Of a stretch of 64,000 nucleotides of DNA, positions 27,692 through 36,194 are shown one piece after another. The notes under the pieces are model-generated. The model did not search any database. It saw nothing but the letters and a program-made list of their open reading frames with translations, and was not told where the DNA came from. The stretch is from Pseudomonas graminis (GTDB taxonomy: Bacteria > Pseudomonadota > Gammaproteobacteria > Pseudomonadales > Pseudomonadaceae). Location: assembly GCF_013201545.1 (NCBI RefSeq), contig NZ_CP053746.1, forward strand, positions 4,912,501 through 4,976,500, written 5' to 3'. Each line of letters starts with the position of its first letter. Position 1 is the first letter of the stretch. The translations under genes were made by a program, and so were the position numbers.

Positions 27692-29878
27692 ATGAGCACG
27701 CAAGATAAGAAATCCGCTACACAGAATGAATCCGGCAACGCTGGCAGCCCCGAAGTCACGGCCTCGCGCATTCGGGAAGGCCTGCCCTTCCCGCTCGGCG
27801 CCAGTTGGGACGGCCTCGGCGTCAACTTTGCCATCTTCTCCGCCAACGCCACCAAGGTCGAACTGTGCCTGTTCGACTCGGCCGGCGAAGTTGAGCTTGA
27901 GCGTATCGAGCTCCCGGAATACACCGACGAGATCTACCACGGTTACCTGCCCGACGCCCACCCGGGTCAGGTGTATGGCTACCGCGTTTACGGTCCGTAC
28001 GATCCGAAAAACGGCCATCGTTTCAACCACAACAAGCTGCTGATCGACCCGTATGCCAAGCAACTGGTCGGCGAGTTGAAGTGGTCCGAGGCGCTGTTCG
28101 GTTACACCATCGGTCACCCGGACGACGACCTGAGCTTCGACGAACGTGACAGCGCGCCCTTCGTGCCGAAGTGCAAAGTCATCGACCCTGCCTACACCTG
28201 GGGCCGTGAACAGCGCGTGGACGTACCGTGGGACAAGACGATTTTCTACGAGACCCACACCCGCGGTTTCACCATGCGTCACCCGTCCGTGCCCGATGAA
28301 GTCAAAGGCACGTTCGCCGGCCTGATGGTCGATGACGTGATCAAGCACATCAAAGGTCTGGGCGTGACCTCGATCGAATTGCTGCCGATCCACGCCTTCG
28401 TCAACGACCAGCATCTGCTGGAAAAAGGCATGACCAACTACTGGGGCTACAACACCCTGGCGTTCTTTGCACCGGACCCGCGCTACCTGGCCCACGGCAA
28501 GATTTCCGAGTTCAAGGAAATGGTTGCGCACATGCACCATGCCAACCTGGAAGTGATTCTGGACGTGGTCTACAACCACACCGCCGAAGGCAACGAGCGC
28601 GGCCCGACCCTGTCGATGCGCGGTATCGACAACGCCTCGTATTACCGCCTGATGCCGGATGACAAGCGTTACTACATCAACGATTCCGGTACCGGCAACA
28701 CCCTCGACCTGAGCCACCCGTGCGTCCTGCAGATGGTCACCGACTCGCTGCGTTACTGGGCAACCGAAATGCATGTCGACGGCTTCCGCTTCGACCTGGC
28801 CACCATCCTCGGCCGCTACCACGATGGTTTCAGCGAGCGCCACAGTTTCCTCGTGGCCTGCCGCCAGGACCCTGTGCTGCGTTCGGTGAAACTGATCGCC
28901 GAGCCATGGGACTGCGGCCCGGGCGGTTACCAGGTCGGCAACTTTGCGCCGGGTTGGGCGGAGTGGAACGACAAATTCCGCGACAACATCCGTGCGTTCT
29001 GGAAAGGCGACGAAGGCCAGCTCGCCGACTTCGCCAACCGCATGACCGCGTCCGGCAACCTGTTCAACCAGCGTGGCCGTCGGCCGTACGCGTCGGTGAA
29101 CTTCATCACCGCCCACGACGGCTTCACGCTGCACGACCTGGTGTCGTACAACGACAAGCACAACGAGGATAACGACGAGAACAACCAGGACGGCAGCAAC
29201 GACAACCGTTCATGGAACTGTGGCGTCGAAGGCCCGACGGATGATCCGGAAATCAACGCGCTGCGCCTGCGTCAGATGCGTAACTTCTTCTCAACGCTGT
29301 TGCTGGCCCAGGGCACGCCAATGGTGGTCGCCGGTGACGAGTTCGCCCGCACCCAGCACGGCAACAACAACGCCTACTGCCAGGACAGCGAGATCGGCTG
29401 GGTCAACTGGGACCTGGACGAAGACGGCAAGGCCCTGCTGGCCTTCGTCAAGCGCCTGATCAAGCTGCGTCAGTCGTACCCGATTCTGCGTCGTAGCCGC
29501 TTCCTGGTAGGCGATTACAACGAGGCACTGGGCGTAAAAGACGTGACCTGGCTGTCGCCAAGCGGCGAAGAGATGAGCATCGAGCAGTGGGAAGATCCAA
29601 ATGGTCGCTGCCTGGGCATGCTGATGGATGGCCGCGCGCAGGAAACCGGTATCCGTCGTCGCGGCTCTGAAGCCACGCTGCTGCTGCTGGTCAACTCCCA
29701 CCACGACGGCGTCAACTTCACGCTGCCGGAGGTGCCGGAAGGTCTCAACTGGACCAGCCTGATTGACACCAATCAGCCAGAGATCGATGGCACGGATCAG
29801 TTCGAGTTCGGCAGCGAGTACACGGTGACGCCGCGTTCGCTGTTGCTGTTTGAACTGCAAAAGGCTCCACAGGCGTAA
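27692..29878 (+). CDS. glgX: Glycogen debranching enzyme GlgX
   Basis: Hydrolyses alpha-1,6 branches in glycogen-type glucan, releasing chains for MalQ and TreY. The 728 residues have an N-terminal CBM48 sandwich (GVNFAIFSANATKVELCLFD) and a GH13 barrel with VILDVVYNHTAEGN, the nucleophile Asp in VDGFRFDLATILGR, the acid/base Glu in KLIAEPWDCGPGGYQVG, and NFITAHDGFTLHDL. The ATG follows CAGGAATACAC. It is about 175 bases after the DUF2934 gene with the inverted repeat between, so it may be partly uncoupled from the upstream operon. Confidence 0.96.
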   Translation: MSTQDKKSATQNESGNAGSPEVTASRIREGLPFPLGASWDGLGVNFAIFSANATKVELCLFDSAGEVELERIELPEYTDEIYHGYLPDAHPGQVYGYRVYGPYDPKNGHRFNHNKLLIDPYAKQLVGELKWSEALFGYTIGHPDDDLSFDERDSAPFVPKCKVIDPAYTWGREQRVDVPWDKTIFYETHTRGFTMRHPSVPDEVKGTFAGLMVDDVIKHIKGLGVTSIELLPIHAFVNDQHLLEKGMTNYWGYNTLAFFAPDPRYLAHGKISEFKEMVAHMHHANLEVILDVVYNHTAEGNERGPTLSMRGIDNASYYRLMPDDKRYYINDSGTGNTLDLSHPCVLQMVTDSLRYWATEMHVDGFRFDLATILGRYHDGFSERHSFLVACRQDPVLRSVKLIAEPWDCGPGGYQVGNFAPGWAEWNDKFRDNIRAFWKGDEGQLADFANRMTASGNLFNQRGRRPYASVNFITAHDGFTLHDLVSYNDKHNEDNDENNQDGSNDNRSWNCGVEGPTDDPEINALRLRQMRNFFSTLLLAQGTPMVVAGDEFARTQHGNNNAYCQDSEIGWVNWDLDEDGKALLAFVKRLIKLRQSYPILRRSRFLVGDYNEALGVKDVTWLSPSGEEMSIEQWEDPNGRCLGMLMDGRAQETGIRRRGSEATLLLLVNSHHDGVNFTLPEVPEGLNWTSLIDTNQPEIDGTDQFEFGSEYTVTPRSLLLFELQKAPQA

Positions 29879-29900
29879 CGCGTTTCGCCTGCAGTCCAAG

Positions 29901-29976
29901 CGACACCCGCTTGCCCGCGATGGGGTCAGTGAGCCAGATGTAAGGGCTGACTGATCCGGTCGCGGGCAAGTGTCGT
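29901..29976. repeat. Inverted REP-like pair (family C, CGCTTGCCCGCGA type)
   Basis: CGACACCCGCTTGCCCGCGA at 29901-29920 and TCGCGGGCAAGTGTCG near 29960-29976 face each other across about 40 bases. The unit differs from the two other REP families in the window. Its position 23 bases after the glgX stop suggests protection of the operon's 3' end. Confidence 0.7.
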
Positions 29977-30113
29977 TTCAAGCCCCCCGTTTCCCCTCTG
30001 CGTTCCGTCCCTGTGCTGTGCCCCCCGGATTCATTGACTTTGTAGTCACGAATCGACCTTCGTGTTCTGAACTACAAATTATGTAGTGCCTTAAAATAAT
30101 CACTACAAAACCG

Positions 30114-30142
30114 TTGACGAGGGCTTTTGCCGACGGCATAGT
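30114..30142 (+). promoter_or_regulatory. Probable sigma-70 promoter
   Basis: TTGACG at 30114-30119 and CATAGT at 30137-30142 with a 17-base spacer. The predicted start near 30149 lies directly at a small perfect hairpin (30150-30166). It is about 400 bases before the next start codon. Confidence 0.5.
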
Positions 30143-30148
30143 GCAGGC

Positions 30149-30542
30149 GTCTCCCCGATCGGGAGAGCTGGCAAAAGTATTCCGGGCCCGTTCGACACAG
30201 CCGTCGAACAACCTCTGGATGTGGGCTGCCCACAAGGCAGATTGATGAAGCGGAACCTGCAAGATCGACCCACCAGGCCGAGTGCTGGCGAAACGTCCTC
30301 ATGACACTTGTGGTCGACCACTCAGTCGCACGTGTCCTCAAGACGTCCGCCCTTGCTCTACCGGATTCGACCTTCCTTCTCTGCGCTCATCAATACCCAC
30401 ACCCTCGCGGCCCGGCACCGGCTCTGTGTACCGACGGACCTTGCCTGTCAGCGACTGGAAGGACTGCGAATCGACGGACGATTCGCCATTGCGTTTGAAC
30501 TCACTCGATAGATTAACCAGTGGTCAAAAAGGGGTAACAACC
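30149..30542 (+). ncRNA. Candidate structured leader or small RNA
   Basis: Downstream of the promoter the sequence holds a chain of perfect hairpins: TCTCCC-CGATC-GGGAGA (30150-30166), GTTCGAC-N6-GTCGAAC (30190-30209), and two mutually exclusive stems, GTGGG-CTG-CCCAC (30231-30243) and CTGCC-CACAA-GGCAG (30236-30250). GTGGTCGACCAC follows at 30310-30321. No reading frame in it has a good ribosome site. It could be a free sRNA or a long 5' leader for the gene at 30543. I do not recognise it as a known RNA family. Confidence 0.35.
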
Positions 30543-30872
30543 ATGAACCTGAACAACCAACCTACCATTGATCAATTGGCTCGACTGTTCGCCGCACGCA
30601 AGGACTCCCTTGATAGCCACATCCTCTGGGTGTGCGAGGAAGGTAACGTGCACATGGACGGCCTGGGTGCCTGCACCGAAGAAGAACAGTTCGAGAGTCA
30701 GCACCCGCATATGCGTGCCCGGCTGAAGATGTACCGCAAGGGCCACGGCTACGTCGGCAAGAAGGCCGCAGCGGACAAGCAGTTCCTCGGTCAGGTGCTG
30801 GAAACCCTGAGCAGTGAGTGGGGCGCCGTTCAGCAAGCGCCTGGCCTGCGGGTCATTGACAAGCTCTGCTGA
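30543..30872 (+). CDS. Hypothetical protein (109 aa)
   Basis: A soluble 109-residue protein beginning MNLNNQPTIDQLARLFAARK. Visible features are an N-terminal helix, a WVCEEGNVHMDGLGACTEEE segment and a final ETLSSEWGAVQQAPGLRVID. I do not recognise the family, though similar short proteins are common in Pseudomonas. The ATG follows AGGGGTAACAACC. A frame without a ribosome site extends upstream to 30282; the later start is preferred. A strong terminator follows seven bases after the stop. Confidence 0.75.
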   Translation: MNLNNQPTIDQLARLFAARKDSLDSHILWVCEEGNVHMDGLGACTEEEQFESQHPHMRARLKMYRKGHGYVGKKAAADKQFLGQVLETLSSEWGAVQQAPGLRVIDKLC

Positions 30873-30878
30873 TGGAAA

Positions 30879-30924
30879 CGCCGTTGCCTGCCTGTCTTCG
30901 ATGGGCAGGCAACGGCGATTTTTT
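30879..30924 (+). terminator. Strong rho-independent terminator
   Basis: CGCCGTTGCCTGCC and GGCAGGCAACGGCG form a perfect 14-bp stem with an 11-base loop, followed by ATTTTTTCG. It ends the 109-residue gene. Confidence 0.93.
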
Positions 30925-31081
30925 CGCGGCGCTGCTCCTGTTGCAAGCCCCCTCATCCGCCTCCCCCGTTTTGTCTTGAACTTGGCACCACCGCGCTCTT
31001 CCAATGCATGCAGGCCGCTTCAACGGTTTCGCATCAATCCATGGAACAGACAACGCCCGTGTGCGTAATTAAGGTGCCGTA

Positions 31082-31387
31082 ATGGATCTGGACAAGCTCA
31101 GCAAACACGTCAAAGCCGGCGAGATCACCGAGATCAACCTCATGTCGATCGAAGGTGGCTCGTACGCCATACATGCGCTCATGGACGGCAAATCCAATGC
31201 CATTACCAGCCCGGACGGCAAAGTCCTGCACGTAGCCTCGGTCGACGAAGCGCGCAAATGCCTGTCGTCCACCGAGGAAGTAAAACTGTTCATCGTCCAC
31301 CCGGTGGTCTACGACGAAATGGTCGGGCAGCCGCACACTACTCCCGAAGCGCCCCGCCAGCCCATTCCGTTTCGCTCGGGTAACTGA
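31082..31387 (+). CDS. DUF6482-type hypothetical protein (101 aa)
   Basis: A soluble 101-residue protein starting MDLDKLSKHVKAGEITEINL. It has alternating beta segments (GGSYAIHALMDGK, VLHVASVDEARKCL, VKLFIVHPVVYDEM) and a Pro-rich tail. It fits my memory of the Pseudomonas DUF6482 family; no function is known. An AAGGTG site lies just upstream. It is followed by the REP triplet at 31440-31602. Confidence 0.78.
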   Translation: MDLDKLSKHVKAGEITEINLMSIEGGSYAIHALMDGKSNAITSPDGKVLHVASVDEARKCLSSTEEVKLFIVHPVVYDEMVGQPHTTPEAPRQPIPFRSGN

Positions 31388-31439
31388 TCTAAACGCGTCG
31401 AGTGCGTGCCGGTTCTTGCTGAATGCACACATTGCATGA

Positions 31440-31602
31440 GTGGGACCGGCTTCAGCCGGGAAGAGACCTGCATGAGCACCCTCGATTCTGCGGCGTGACG
31501 CATGACCCCTTCCCGGCTAAAGCCGGTCCCACAAGTTCGCGACGAAGCAGCTTTCACTGGATGCATGCAAGACATTTAGTGGGACCGGCTTCAGCCGGGA
31601 AG
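31440..31602. repeat. Cluster of three REP units (family A)
   Basis: Three copies of the GTGGGACCGGCTTCAGCCGG palindrome: forward at 31440-31465, reverse at 31507-31533, forward at 31579-31602. The first two use the same spacer (GAGCACCCTCGATTCTGCGG) as the pairs at 7833 and 41342. The cluster separates two convergent genes and ends 13 bases before the alcohol dehydrogenase stop. Confidence 0.88.
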
Positions 31603-31614
31603 TGGCCGGGTCGA

Positions 31615-32706
31615 TCACCCGCGAAAATCGATGACGATCCTCGACTGCACTTCGCCGTCACCCAATTCTCTGAACACTTGGTTGATCTCGGCCAACGGCC
31701 GCACCTCGATGTCGGCCTTCACCTTGCCGTCGGCGGCGAAGGCCAGCGCTTCGGCCATGTCCTGCCGGGTACCGACGAACGATCCGCGCACGGTGATGCA
31801 ATTGGCGACCACCTCGAACAACGACAAGGGGAACTCGCCCGGTGGCAATCCCACCAACACACAGGTGCCGCGTTTCCGCGTCATGCCCACCCCTTGCTTG
31901 AAGGCGGCCAGCGAAGGCGCGGTGATCAGCACGCCATGGCCCCCGCCATCGGTGAGGTCCTTTACAGCTTGCACCGGATCGCCGTGGCGGACATTCACCA
32001 CCGCATCCGCACCCAGCCTGGTGGCATGGGCCAGCTTGCCGTCGTCGACGTCCACCGCACACACGCGCAGGCCCATCGCCCTGGCGTACTGCACCGCCAG
32101 ATGCCCTAGCCCGCCAATCCCAGAGATCACGATCCACTGACCCGGCCTCACATCGGCCTCTTTGATGCCTTTGTAGGTGGTCACCCCGGCGCAGATGATC
32201 GGAGCGGCCTCATGGGGGGCGAGTCCGGCCGGAATGTGCGCGACGTATTCAGGGTCAGCGAGGATGTATTCGGCGAACCCGCCATTGCGGGTGTAGCCGC
32301 CGAACTCGGCGCTGGCGCACACCGTTTCCCAGGCGCTCAGGCAATACTCGCAATGACCACAGGCGGAATACAGCCACGGCACGCCGACGCGATCCCCCTC
32401 GCCTACGCTGGTCACGCCAGCGCCCAGGGCGACCACAATGCCGATGCCTTCATGGCCCGGAATGAAAGGCAGCGTCGGCTTCACCGGCCAGTCGCCCCGC
32501 GCCGCGTGCAAGTCGGTGTGACAGACCCCGCACGCTTCGGTCTTGATCAAAATTTGCCCGGGGCCCGGCGTGGGGATGTCCCAGTCACGGAGCACCAGTG
32601 GGCTGCCGAACGCTTCTACAACTGCCGCCTTCATTTTGCCTTTCATAGAGTCTGCCTTCGCCTGGGACGGGGTAAGTTCGAGTAGGGGGCGCGCATGATC
32701 AGTCAT
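31615..32706 (-). CDS. adhP: Zinc-dependent alcohol dehydrogenase (AdhP-like)
   Basis: An NAD-dependent medium-chain alcohol dehydrogenase of 363 residues. The catalytic zinc site is ACGVCHTDLHAARGDW followed by PGHEGIGIVVALG. The structural zinc cysteines are in SACGHCEYCLSAWETVC, and the coenzyme fold is ISGIGGLGHLAVQYARAMG. It oxidises ethanol and other short alcohols or reduces aldehydes. The start could also be an internal ATG at 32646 (MKGKMKAAVVEAFG), where most relatives begin and an AAGG site is present. The longer form is given because its own ATG has GAGG upstream. Confidence 0.92.
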   Translation of the reverse strand: MTDHARPLLELTPSQAKADSMKGKMKAAVVEAFGSPLVLRDWDIPTPGPGQILIKTEACGVCHTDLHAARGDWPVKPTLPFIPGHEGIGIVVALGAGVTSVGEGDRVGVPWLYSACGHCEYCLSAWETVCASAEFGGYTRNGGFAEYILADPEYVAHIPAGLAPHEAAPIICAGVTTYKGIKEADVRPGQWIVISGIGGLGHLAVQYARAMGLRVCAVDVDDGKLAHATRLGADAVVNVRHGDPVQAVKDLTDGGGHGVLITAPSLAAFKQGVGMTRKRGTCVLVGLPPGEFPLSLFEVVANCITVRGSFVGTRQDMAEALAFAADGKVKADIEVRPLAEINQVFRELGDGEVQSRIVIDFRG

Positions 32707-32915
32707 GGAGTTGCCTCATGAGCCTCCCATGATCGCGATGGGTTTGGCAGTGGCTGACTTGAATCAACCTACGGCCAGTGTGCTCGCCTGAAACGGGCCG
32801 CCATTGATCTGGATCAAGACGGCCTGACTCAGCCCTCCCCACTCATCCACTTCAGCAATGTCCGCTGTCACCGACCAGCGCACGTGCCTATGCTGCACCG
32901 CTCAAGGAGATGCAC

Positions 32916-33050
32916 ATGAATGCCCATCTGGCTGCCGTTCCCGGTTTACTTTTCAAATCAGACTGCGTTTTCTTCGATGGCGATGATCTGCGCCTTTCCC
33001 CTGGCATTAGCGTGCAGGACACCGAACGCTTGTCCTCTATGACGCTTTGA
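32916..33050 (+). CDS. Small ORF (44 aa) upstream of the ion channel gene
   Basis: A 44-codon frame beginning MNAHLAAVPGLLFKSDCVFF, with a perfect AAGGAG seven bases before its ATG. The product is partly hydrophobic in the first half and acidic in the middle (FDGDDLRLSPG). Its stop is 14 bases before the channel start at 33065, so the two are likely one transcript. It is too short for homology calls by eye. Coding is supported by the ribosome site, position and lack of competing frames. Confidence 0.5.
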   Translation: MNAHLAAVPGLLFKSDCVFFDGDDLRLSPGISVQDTERLSSMTL

Positions 33051-33064
33051 TCGGGGAAAGCGCG

Positions 33065-33496
33065 ATGTTCGCCGTCACCCTCATCAATATCGTGATCATC
33101 ACCACGGTGGTGCTCGTGCACTACGAATGCCTGATTCGCCTCAATCAGCTCATGCCCAGGCTTGGGGTTCGGCATCGGTTCAGGGTCGTCATCGGCGTGC
33201 TGGGTGCACTGGTCGCCCACGCCGTTGAAGTCTGGATCTTTGCCCTGGGCTATTACCTGATGAACCGGTCAGACACATTGGGCCGCCTGACAGGAAATTT
33301 CGACGGCAGCTTCATGGACTCGGTGTACTTCTCGTTCACGACCTACACCACCATCGGTTTTGGCGACATCACGCCCAGCGGGCACCTGAAATACCTGACG
33401 GGGCTGGAAGCGTTGACGGGGCTGGTTCTGATCACCTGGACCGCATCGTTTCTGTTCATTGAGATGCAGCGTTACTGGGGGGCGGAGAAGGAGTGA
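33065..33496 (+). CDS. Small two-helix K+ channel protein
   Basis: A 143-residue membrane protein with a K+ channel pore. Hydrophobic segments are about residues 2-20 (FAVTLINIVIITTVVLVHY), 44-70 and 115-135. The selectivity filter is TTYTTIGFGD, close to the TVGYGD consensus, in a pore loop before the last helix. No cytoplasmic RCK domain follows. It presumably forms a tetramer allowing K+ flux. GGGGAAAGCGCG precedes the chosen ATG. The 44-codon ORF just upstream is probably in the same operon. Confidence 0.88.
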   Translation: MFAVTLINIVIITTVVLVHYECLIRLNQLMPRLGVRHRFRVVIGVLGALVAHAVEVWIFALGYYLMNRSDTLGRLTGNFDGSFMDSVYFSFTTYTTIGFGDITPSGHLKYLTGLEALTGLVLITWTASFLFIEMQRYWGAEKE

Positions 33497-33544
33497 GCCC
33501 GGGCGTGGGGGCGCTGAATGTCTTGCAGCAAACACATACCCCGC

Positions 33545-33867
33545 GGGAGTGACCGGGGTGGCGCTCCACCTTGCTCACGAAGACGGCATTCCAGTCGCTG
33601 AAGATCCAGCGGATGTTCCCAACCCTTCGCGAGCAAGCTCGCTCCCACAATTCGTGTATCCGTCCCCACATTCGCGTTGTTGTTTGATGAGAATGAGCTT
33701 GCTCACGGAAACGAGCAAGGTGGAGCGCCACCCCGGTCACTCCCACGCATCCGTATCAAACCCGAACATTTGATTGTTCGCGGATCCTGTGGGAGTGACC
33801 GGGGTGGCGCTCCACCTTGCTCACGAAGACGGCATTCCAGTCGCTGAAGATCCAGCGGATGTTCCCA
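33545..33867. repeat. REP cluster with a 77-bp direct duplication
   Basis: A 77-base segment (GGGAGTGACCGGGGTGGCGC at its start) occurs identically at 33545-33621 and 33791-33867. Between the copies lie a standard REP unit of family B (GCGAGCAAGCTCGCTCCCAC, about 33630-33648) and an inverted copy of the GAGCAAGGTGGAGCGCCACC variant at 33713-33746. The variant looks like a family B REP whose hairpin head carries an extra GGTGGAGCGCCACC stem. The gap from 33497 to 33923 holds no gene. Confidence 0.88.
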
Positions 33868-33923
33868 CCCCCAGCAGACCGACGCCCATGACCGCTATGT
33901 CGGCAGGCGCCTCTGAACAGCTT

Positions 33924-34709
33924 TTAGAATGCCAATTTGTACCCGATCGCCAGCAGCATCAGCGCCAGGCACGGACGCAGGATGGCGTCGGGGATGCGGC
34001 CGGTCAGGTGGCTGCCGATATAGATCCCCGGCAGCGAGCCCATCAGCAGGTAGCCGAGCATCGACCAGTCCATGTTGCCCATACTGGCGTGGCCGACGCC
34101 GGCGACGAGGGTCAGGGGGACGGCATGGGCGATTTCGGTGCCGACCAGGCGCCGGGTTTCGAGGAAGGGGTAAAGCAGGAACAGCGCCACGGTGCCGAGC
34201 GCGCCGGCGCCGATGGACGTGAGCGCAACCATGGTGCCCAGGATGACGCCGGTCAGCACCGTCAGCCCGTTCAGGCTTCGGCTACTGAGGCGGTAACGAT
34301 CACCGGCGTGGCGTTGGGCAAATGCCAGCAGGCGTTTCTTGAAAAAGATCGCCAGGGCCGTCAGCAGCAGCACCACGCCCAGCGCCTGTTTGATCACCAG
34401 GTTCATCGCGTCCGGTGCGGTGTGCAGGGTGTTCAGGTACCACAGCGTCAGCCCGGCAGCCGGCACGCTGCCCAGGGTCAGCCAGCCGGTAATGCCCCAG
34501 TCGATGTTGTCGTTCTTTTTGTGAACCAGCACGCCGCCACTTTTGGTGATGGCGGCGTACAGCAGGTCGGTGCCGACCGCCGTGGCGGGGTTGATGCCGA
34601 ACCACAGCAGAATCGGGGTCATCAGCGATCCGCCGCCTACCCCGGTCATGCCAACGATGAAACCGACCACCAGCCCTGCGACGACGAAACCTGCGTTGCC
34701 AAAATCCAT
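33924..34709 (-). CDS. TSUP-family membrane exporter (TauE/SafE)
   Basis: A 261-residue inner-membrane protein of the TauE/SafE family, which exports sulfite, organosulfonates or related anions. The N-terminal repeat has GLVVGFIVGMTGVGGGSLMT and the second repeat has GVILGTMVALTSIGAGALGT, both family signatures. About eight hydrophobic segments cover the length. No partner enzyme is next to it, so the substrate is open. The ATG is at the end of a short upstream region with no strong motif. Confidence 0.9.
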   Translation of the reverse strand: MDFGNAGFVVAGLVVGFIVGMTGVGGGSLMTPILLWFGINPATAVGTDLLYAAITKSGGVLVHKKNDNIDWGITGWLTLGSVPAAGLTLWYLNTLHTAPDAMNLVIKQALGVVLLLTALAIFFKKRLLAFAQRHAGDRYRLSSRSLNGLTVLTGVILGTMVALTSIGAGALGTVALFLLYPFLETRRLVGTEIAHAVPLTLVAGVGHASMGNMDWSMLGYLLMGSLPGIYIGSHLTGRIPDAILRPCLALMLLAIGYKLAF

Positions 34710-34854
34710 GCTCTGCCTGACTGCACATTCAAAAGCCGGCGGGCAGGATAGCGATTTTTGCTCTAGGGACTGCGGTTTTTCTTATATCGAGCCTAGATCG
34801 AGACGTTCTATGGTTATAACCAAACGAACCAACGGCGCACACATGGCCCTTGTA

Positions 34855-35358
34855 TCAAGGCTCGCCCTCCCAGTAATCCAGTGTCGCGTCGGGGCGCTGC
34901 ACGGCCGCAAAAGCGCGTGCTCCATTGATGGTGACCATCGCCTGATACTTGCCGGAGTCCGGGTATTCGCACACCTCAGGCGTCTCGCGGGTGCTGATGG
35001 ATAAATACTTCAGCGGCGCGTCAGAAGTGTTGATGATCTGATGGGGGTACTCCGGACCGGGCGGAATGAAGATCACATCGCCGCTGCGGATCGGCAGCAT
35101 TTGCCCTGCAACCCGCAGTGTGCCCTCGCCGTCGAGGATGACGAACATCTCTTCCTGAGCATAATGAAAATGATAGGGGCAAGAACGCTTGCCCGGCGCG
35201 ACGATGTCCACCGACGCGCCCAGCTTCTGCGCGGCGGTGTCGGTGCCCAGGCGTGCGGCGTCGCTCTCGTACAGCGGGTCGCGGCGCTCGTGCTGCAGCG
35301 GCACATCGTTGAAATTGCGAATCAGGCGCGCGGCCAGTTCGGCGGGGTCATTGCTCAT
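34855..35358 (-). CDS. Cupin-domain protein
   Basis: A 167-residue single-cupin protein. The metal-binding cupin 1 motif is YHFHYAQEEMFVILDGEGTL, with two His and a Glu, and cupin 2 supplies PPGPEYPHQI. The N-terminal NPA-like region and the C-terminal YPDSGKYQAM segment are typical of uncharacterised cupins with sugar or small-acid substrates. The start is the ATG at 35358 (GGAG six bases upstream). An in-frame GTG lies two codons further upstream. Confidence 0.87.
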   Translation of the reverse strand: MSNDPAELAARLIRNFNDVPLQHERRDPLYESDAARLGTDTAAQKLGASVDIVAPGKRSCPYHFHYAQEEMFVILDGEGTLRVAGQMLPIRSGDVIFIPPGPEYPHQIINTSDAPLKYLSISTRETPEVCEYPDSGKYQAMVTINGARAFAAVQRPDATLDYWEGEP

Positions 35359-35429
35359 GCTCACTCCATCAGGAAACGGCGGTATCGATCACGGCTCGCA
35401 CAACAGAGGCTTAGCGCAAGCCGCACGCT

Positions 35430-36194
35430 TCAACGTGTCGCAACGATGAACAAGCGCGGGAACGGCAGCAGCACCGTGCCGTCGTCCAGCGCCGGGTAGG
35501 CCTGGCTGATCGCCCGCAGATACGTTTCGAGAAACGCTTGTTGCGCAGCCTCGTCGAGCTTTTGCAAATAGGGCCGCAGCGCAGATCCCTTGAACCACTC
35601 GACCACCGCCCCGTGCCCACCGGCAAGTGGGTGATGATAGGTGGTGCGCCAGACATCGACCTCAGCGCAATGGGGTCGCAGCAGCTCGAAATAATAGGCC
35701 GCTGGGTGTCGGTCCGGGTGTGTGACGTCGCCGATCCTGCTCGCCCACTCGCTGCTCGCGGCGATTTCCCGTGCCAGACGATGGGCTGGCTCCTCCAGGT
35801 TGTCCGGCGTCTGCACCGCCAGCACGCCACCGGAATTCAGCCGGCTGACCAGCCGCGGATACAGCGCCGCGTGGTCGGGCACCCATTGCAGCGAGGCGTT
35901 GGCAAGGATCACGTCGTAGGTCTGCGCCGGGTTCCAGGCGCCGATGTCGGCCAGCTCGAATGCCACGTTTGGCAGCCGCTGACGGGCGTCACGCAGCATG
36001 TCGTCGGAGCTGTCCAGCCCCGTCACCGTGGCATCGGGAAAACGCTCGGCAAGGACTTCGGTTGAATTACCGGGACCGCAGCCGAGGTCGACGGCGATTT
36101 GTGCGGACGCCAGAGGAATGGCGGCGACGAGGTCGCGGACCGGTCGGGTGCGTTGCTGCTCGAACAGGGAGTACTGCGTGGCGGACCAGCTCAT
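35430..36194 (-). CDS. tam: Trans-aconitate 2-methyltransferase
   Basis: Methylates trans-aconitate with S-adenosylmethionine, detoxifying an inhibitor of the citrate cycle. The 254 residues match the E. coli Tam layout: MSWSATQYSLFEQQRTRPVR at the start, the SAM site AVDLGCGPGNSTEVLAERFP, and LANASLQWVPDH. The ATG at 36194 follows AAGGAAGG; the frame is open further upstream without support. The upstream sequence contains a short tandem GTGTACAGAGTGGG/GTGTACAGAATGG repeat. Confidence 0.93.
   Translation of the reverse strand: MSWSATQYSLFEQQRTRPVRDLVAAIPLASAQIAVDLGCGPGNSTEVLAERFPDATVTGLDSSDDMLRDARQRLPNVAFELADIGAWNPAQTYDVILANASLQWVPDHAALYPRLVSRLNSGGVLAVQTPDNLEEPAHRLAREIAASSEWASRIGDVTHPDRHPAAYYFELLRPHCAEVDVWRTTYHHPLAGGHGAVVEWFKGSALRPYLQKLDEAAQQAFLETYLRAISQAYPALDDGTVLLPFPRLFIVATR

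Noticed and set aside
29978-30262. Minus-strand frame (94 codons) in the glgX downstream region
   Set aside because: No ribosome site, no recognisable fold, and it conflicts with the promoter and hairpins read on the plus strand.
33774-34751. Plus-strand frame opposite the TSUP exporter, starting in REP sequence
   Set aside because: Its N-terminal VGVTGVALHLAHE stretch is translated REP variant sequence and the rest is antisense to a clear membrane protein gene.
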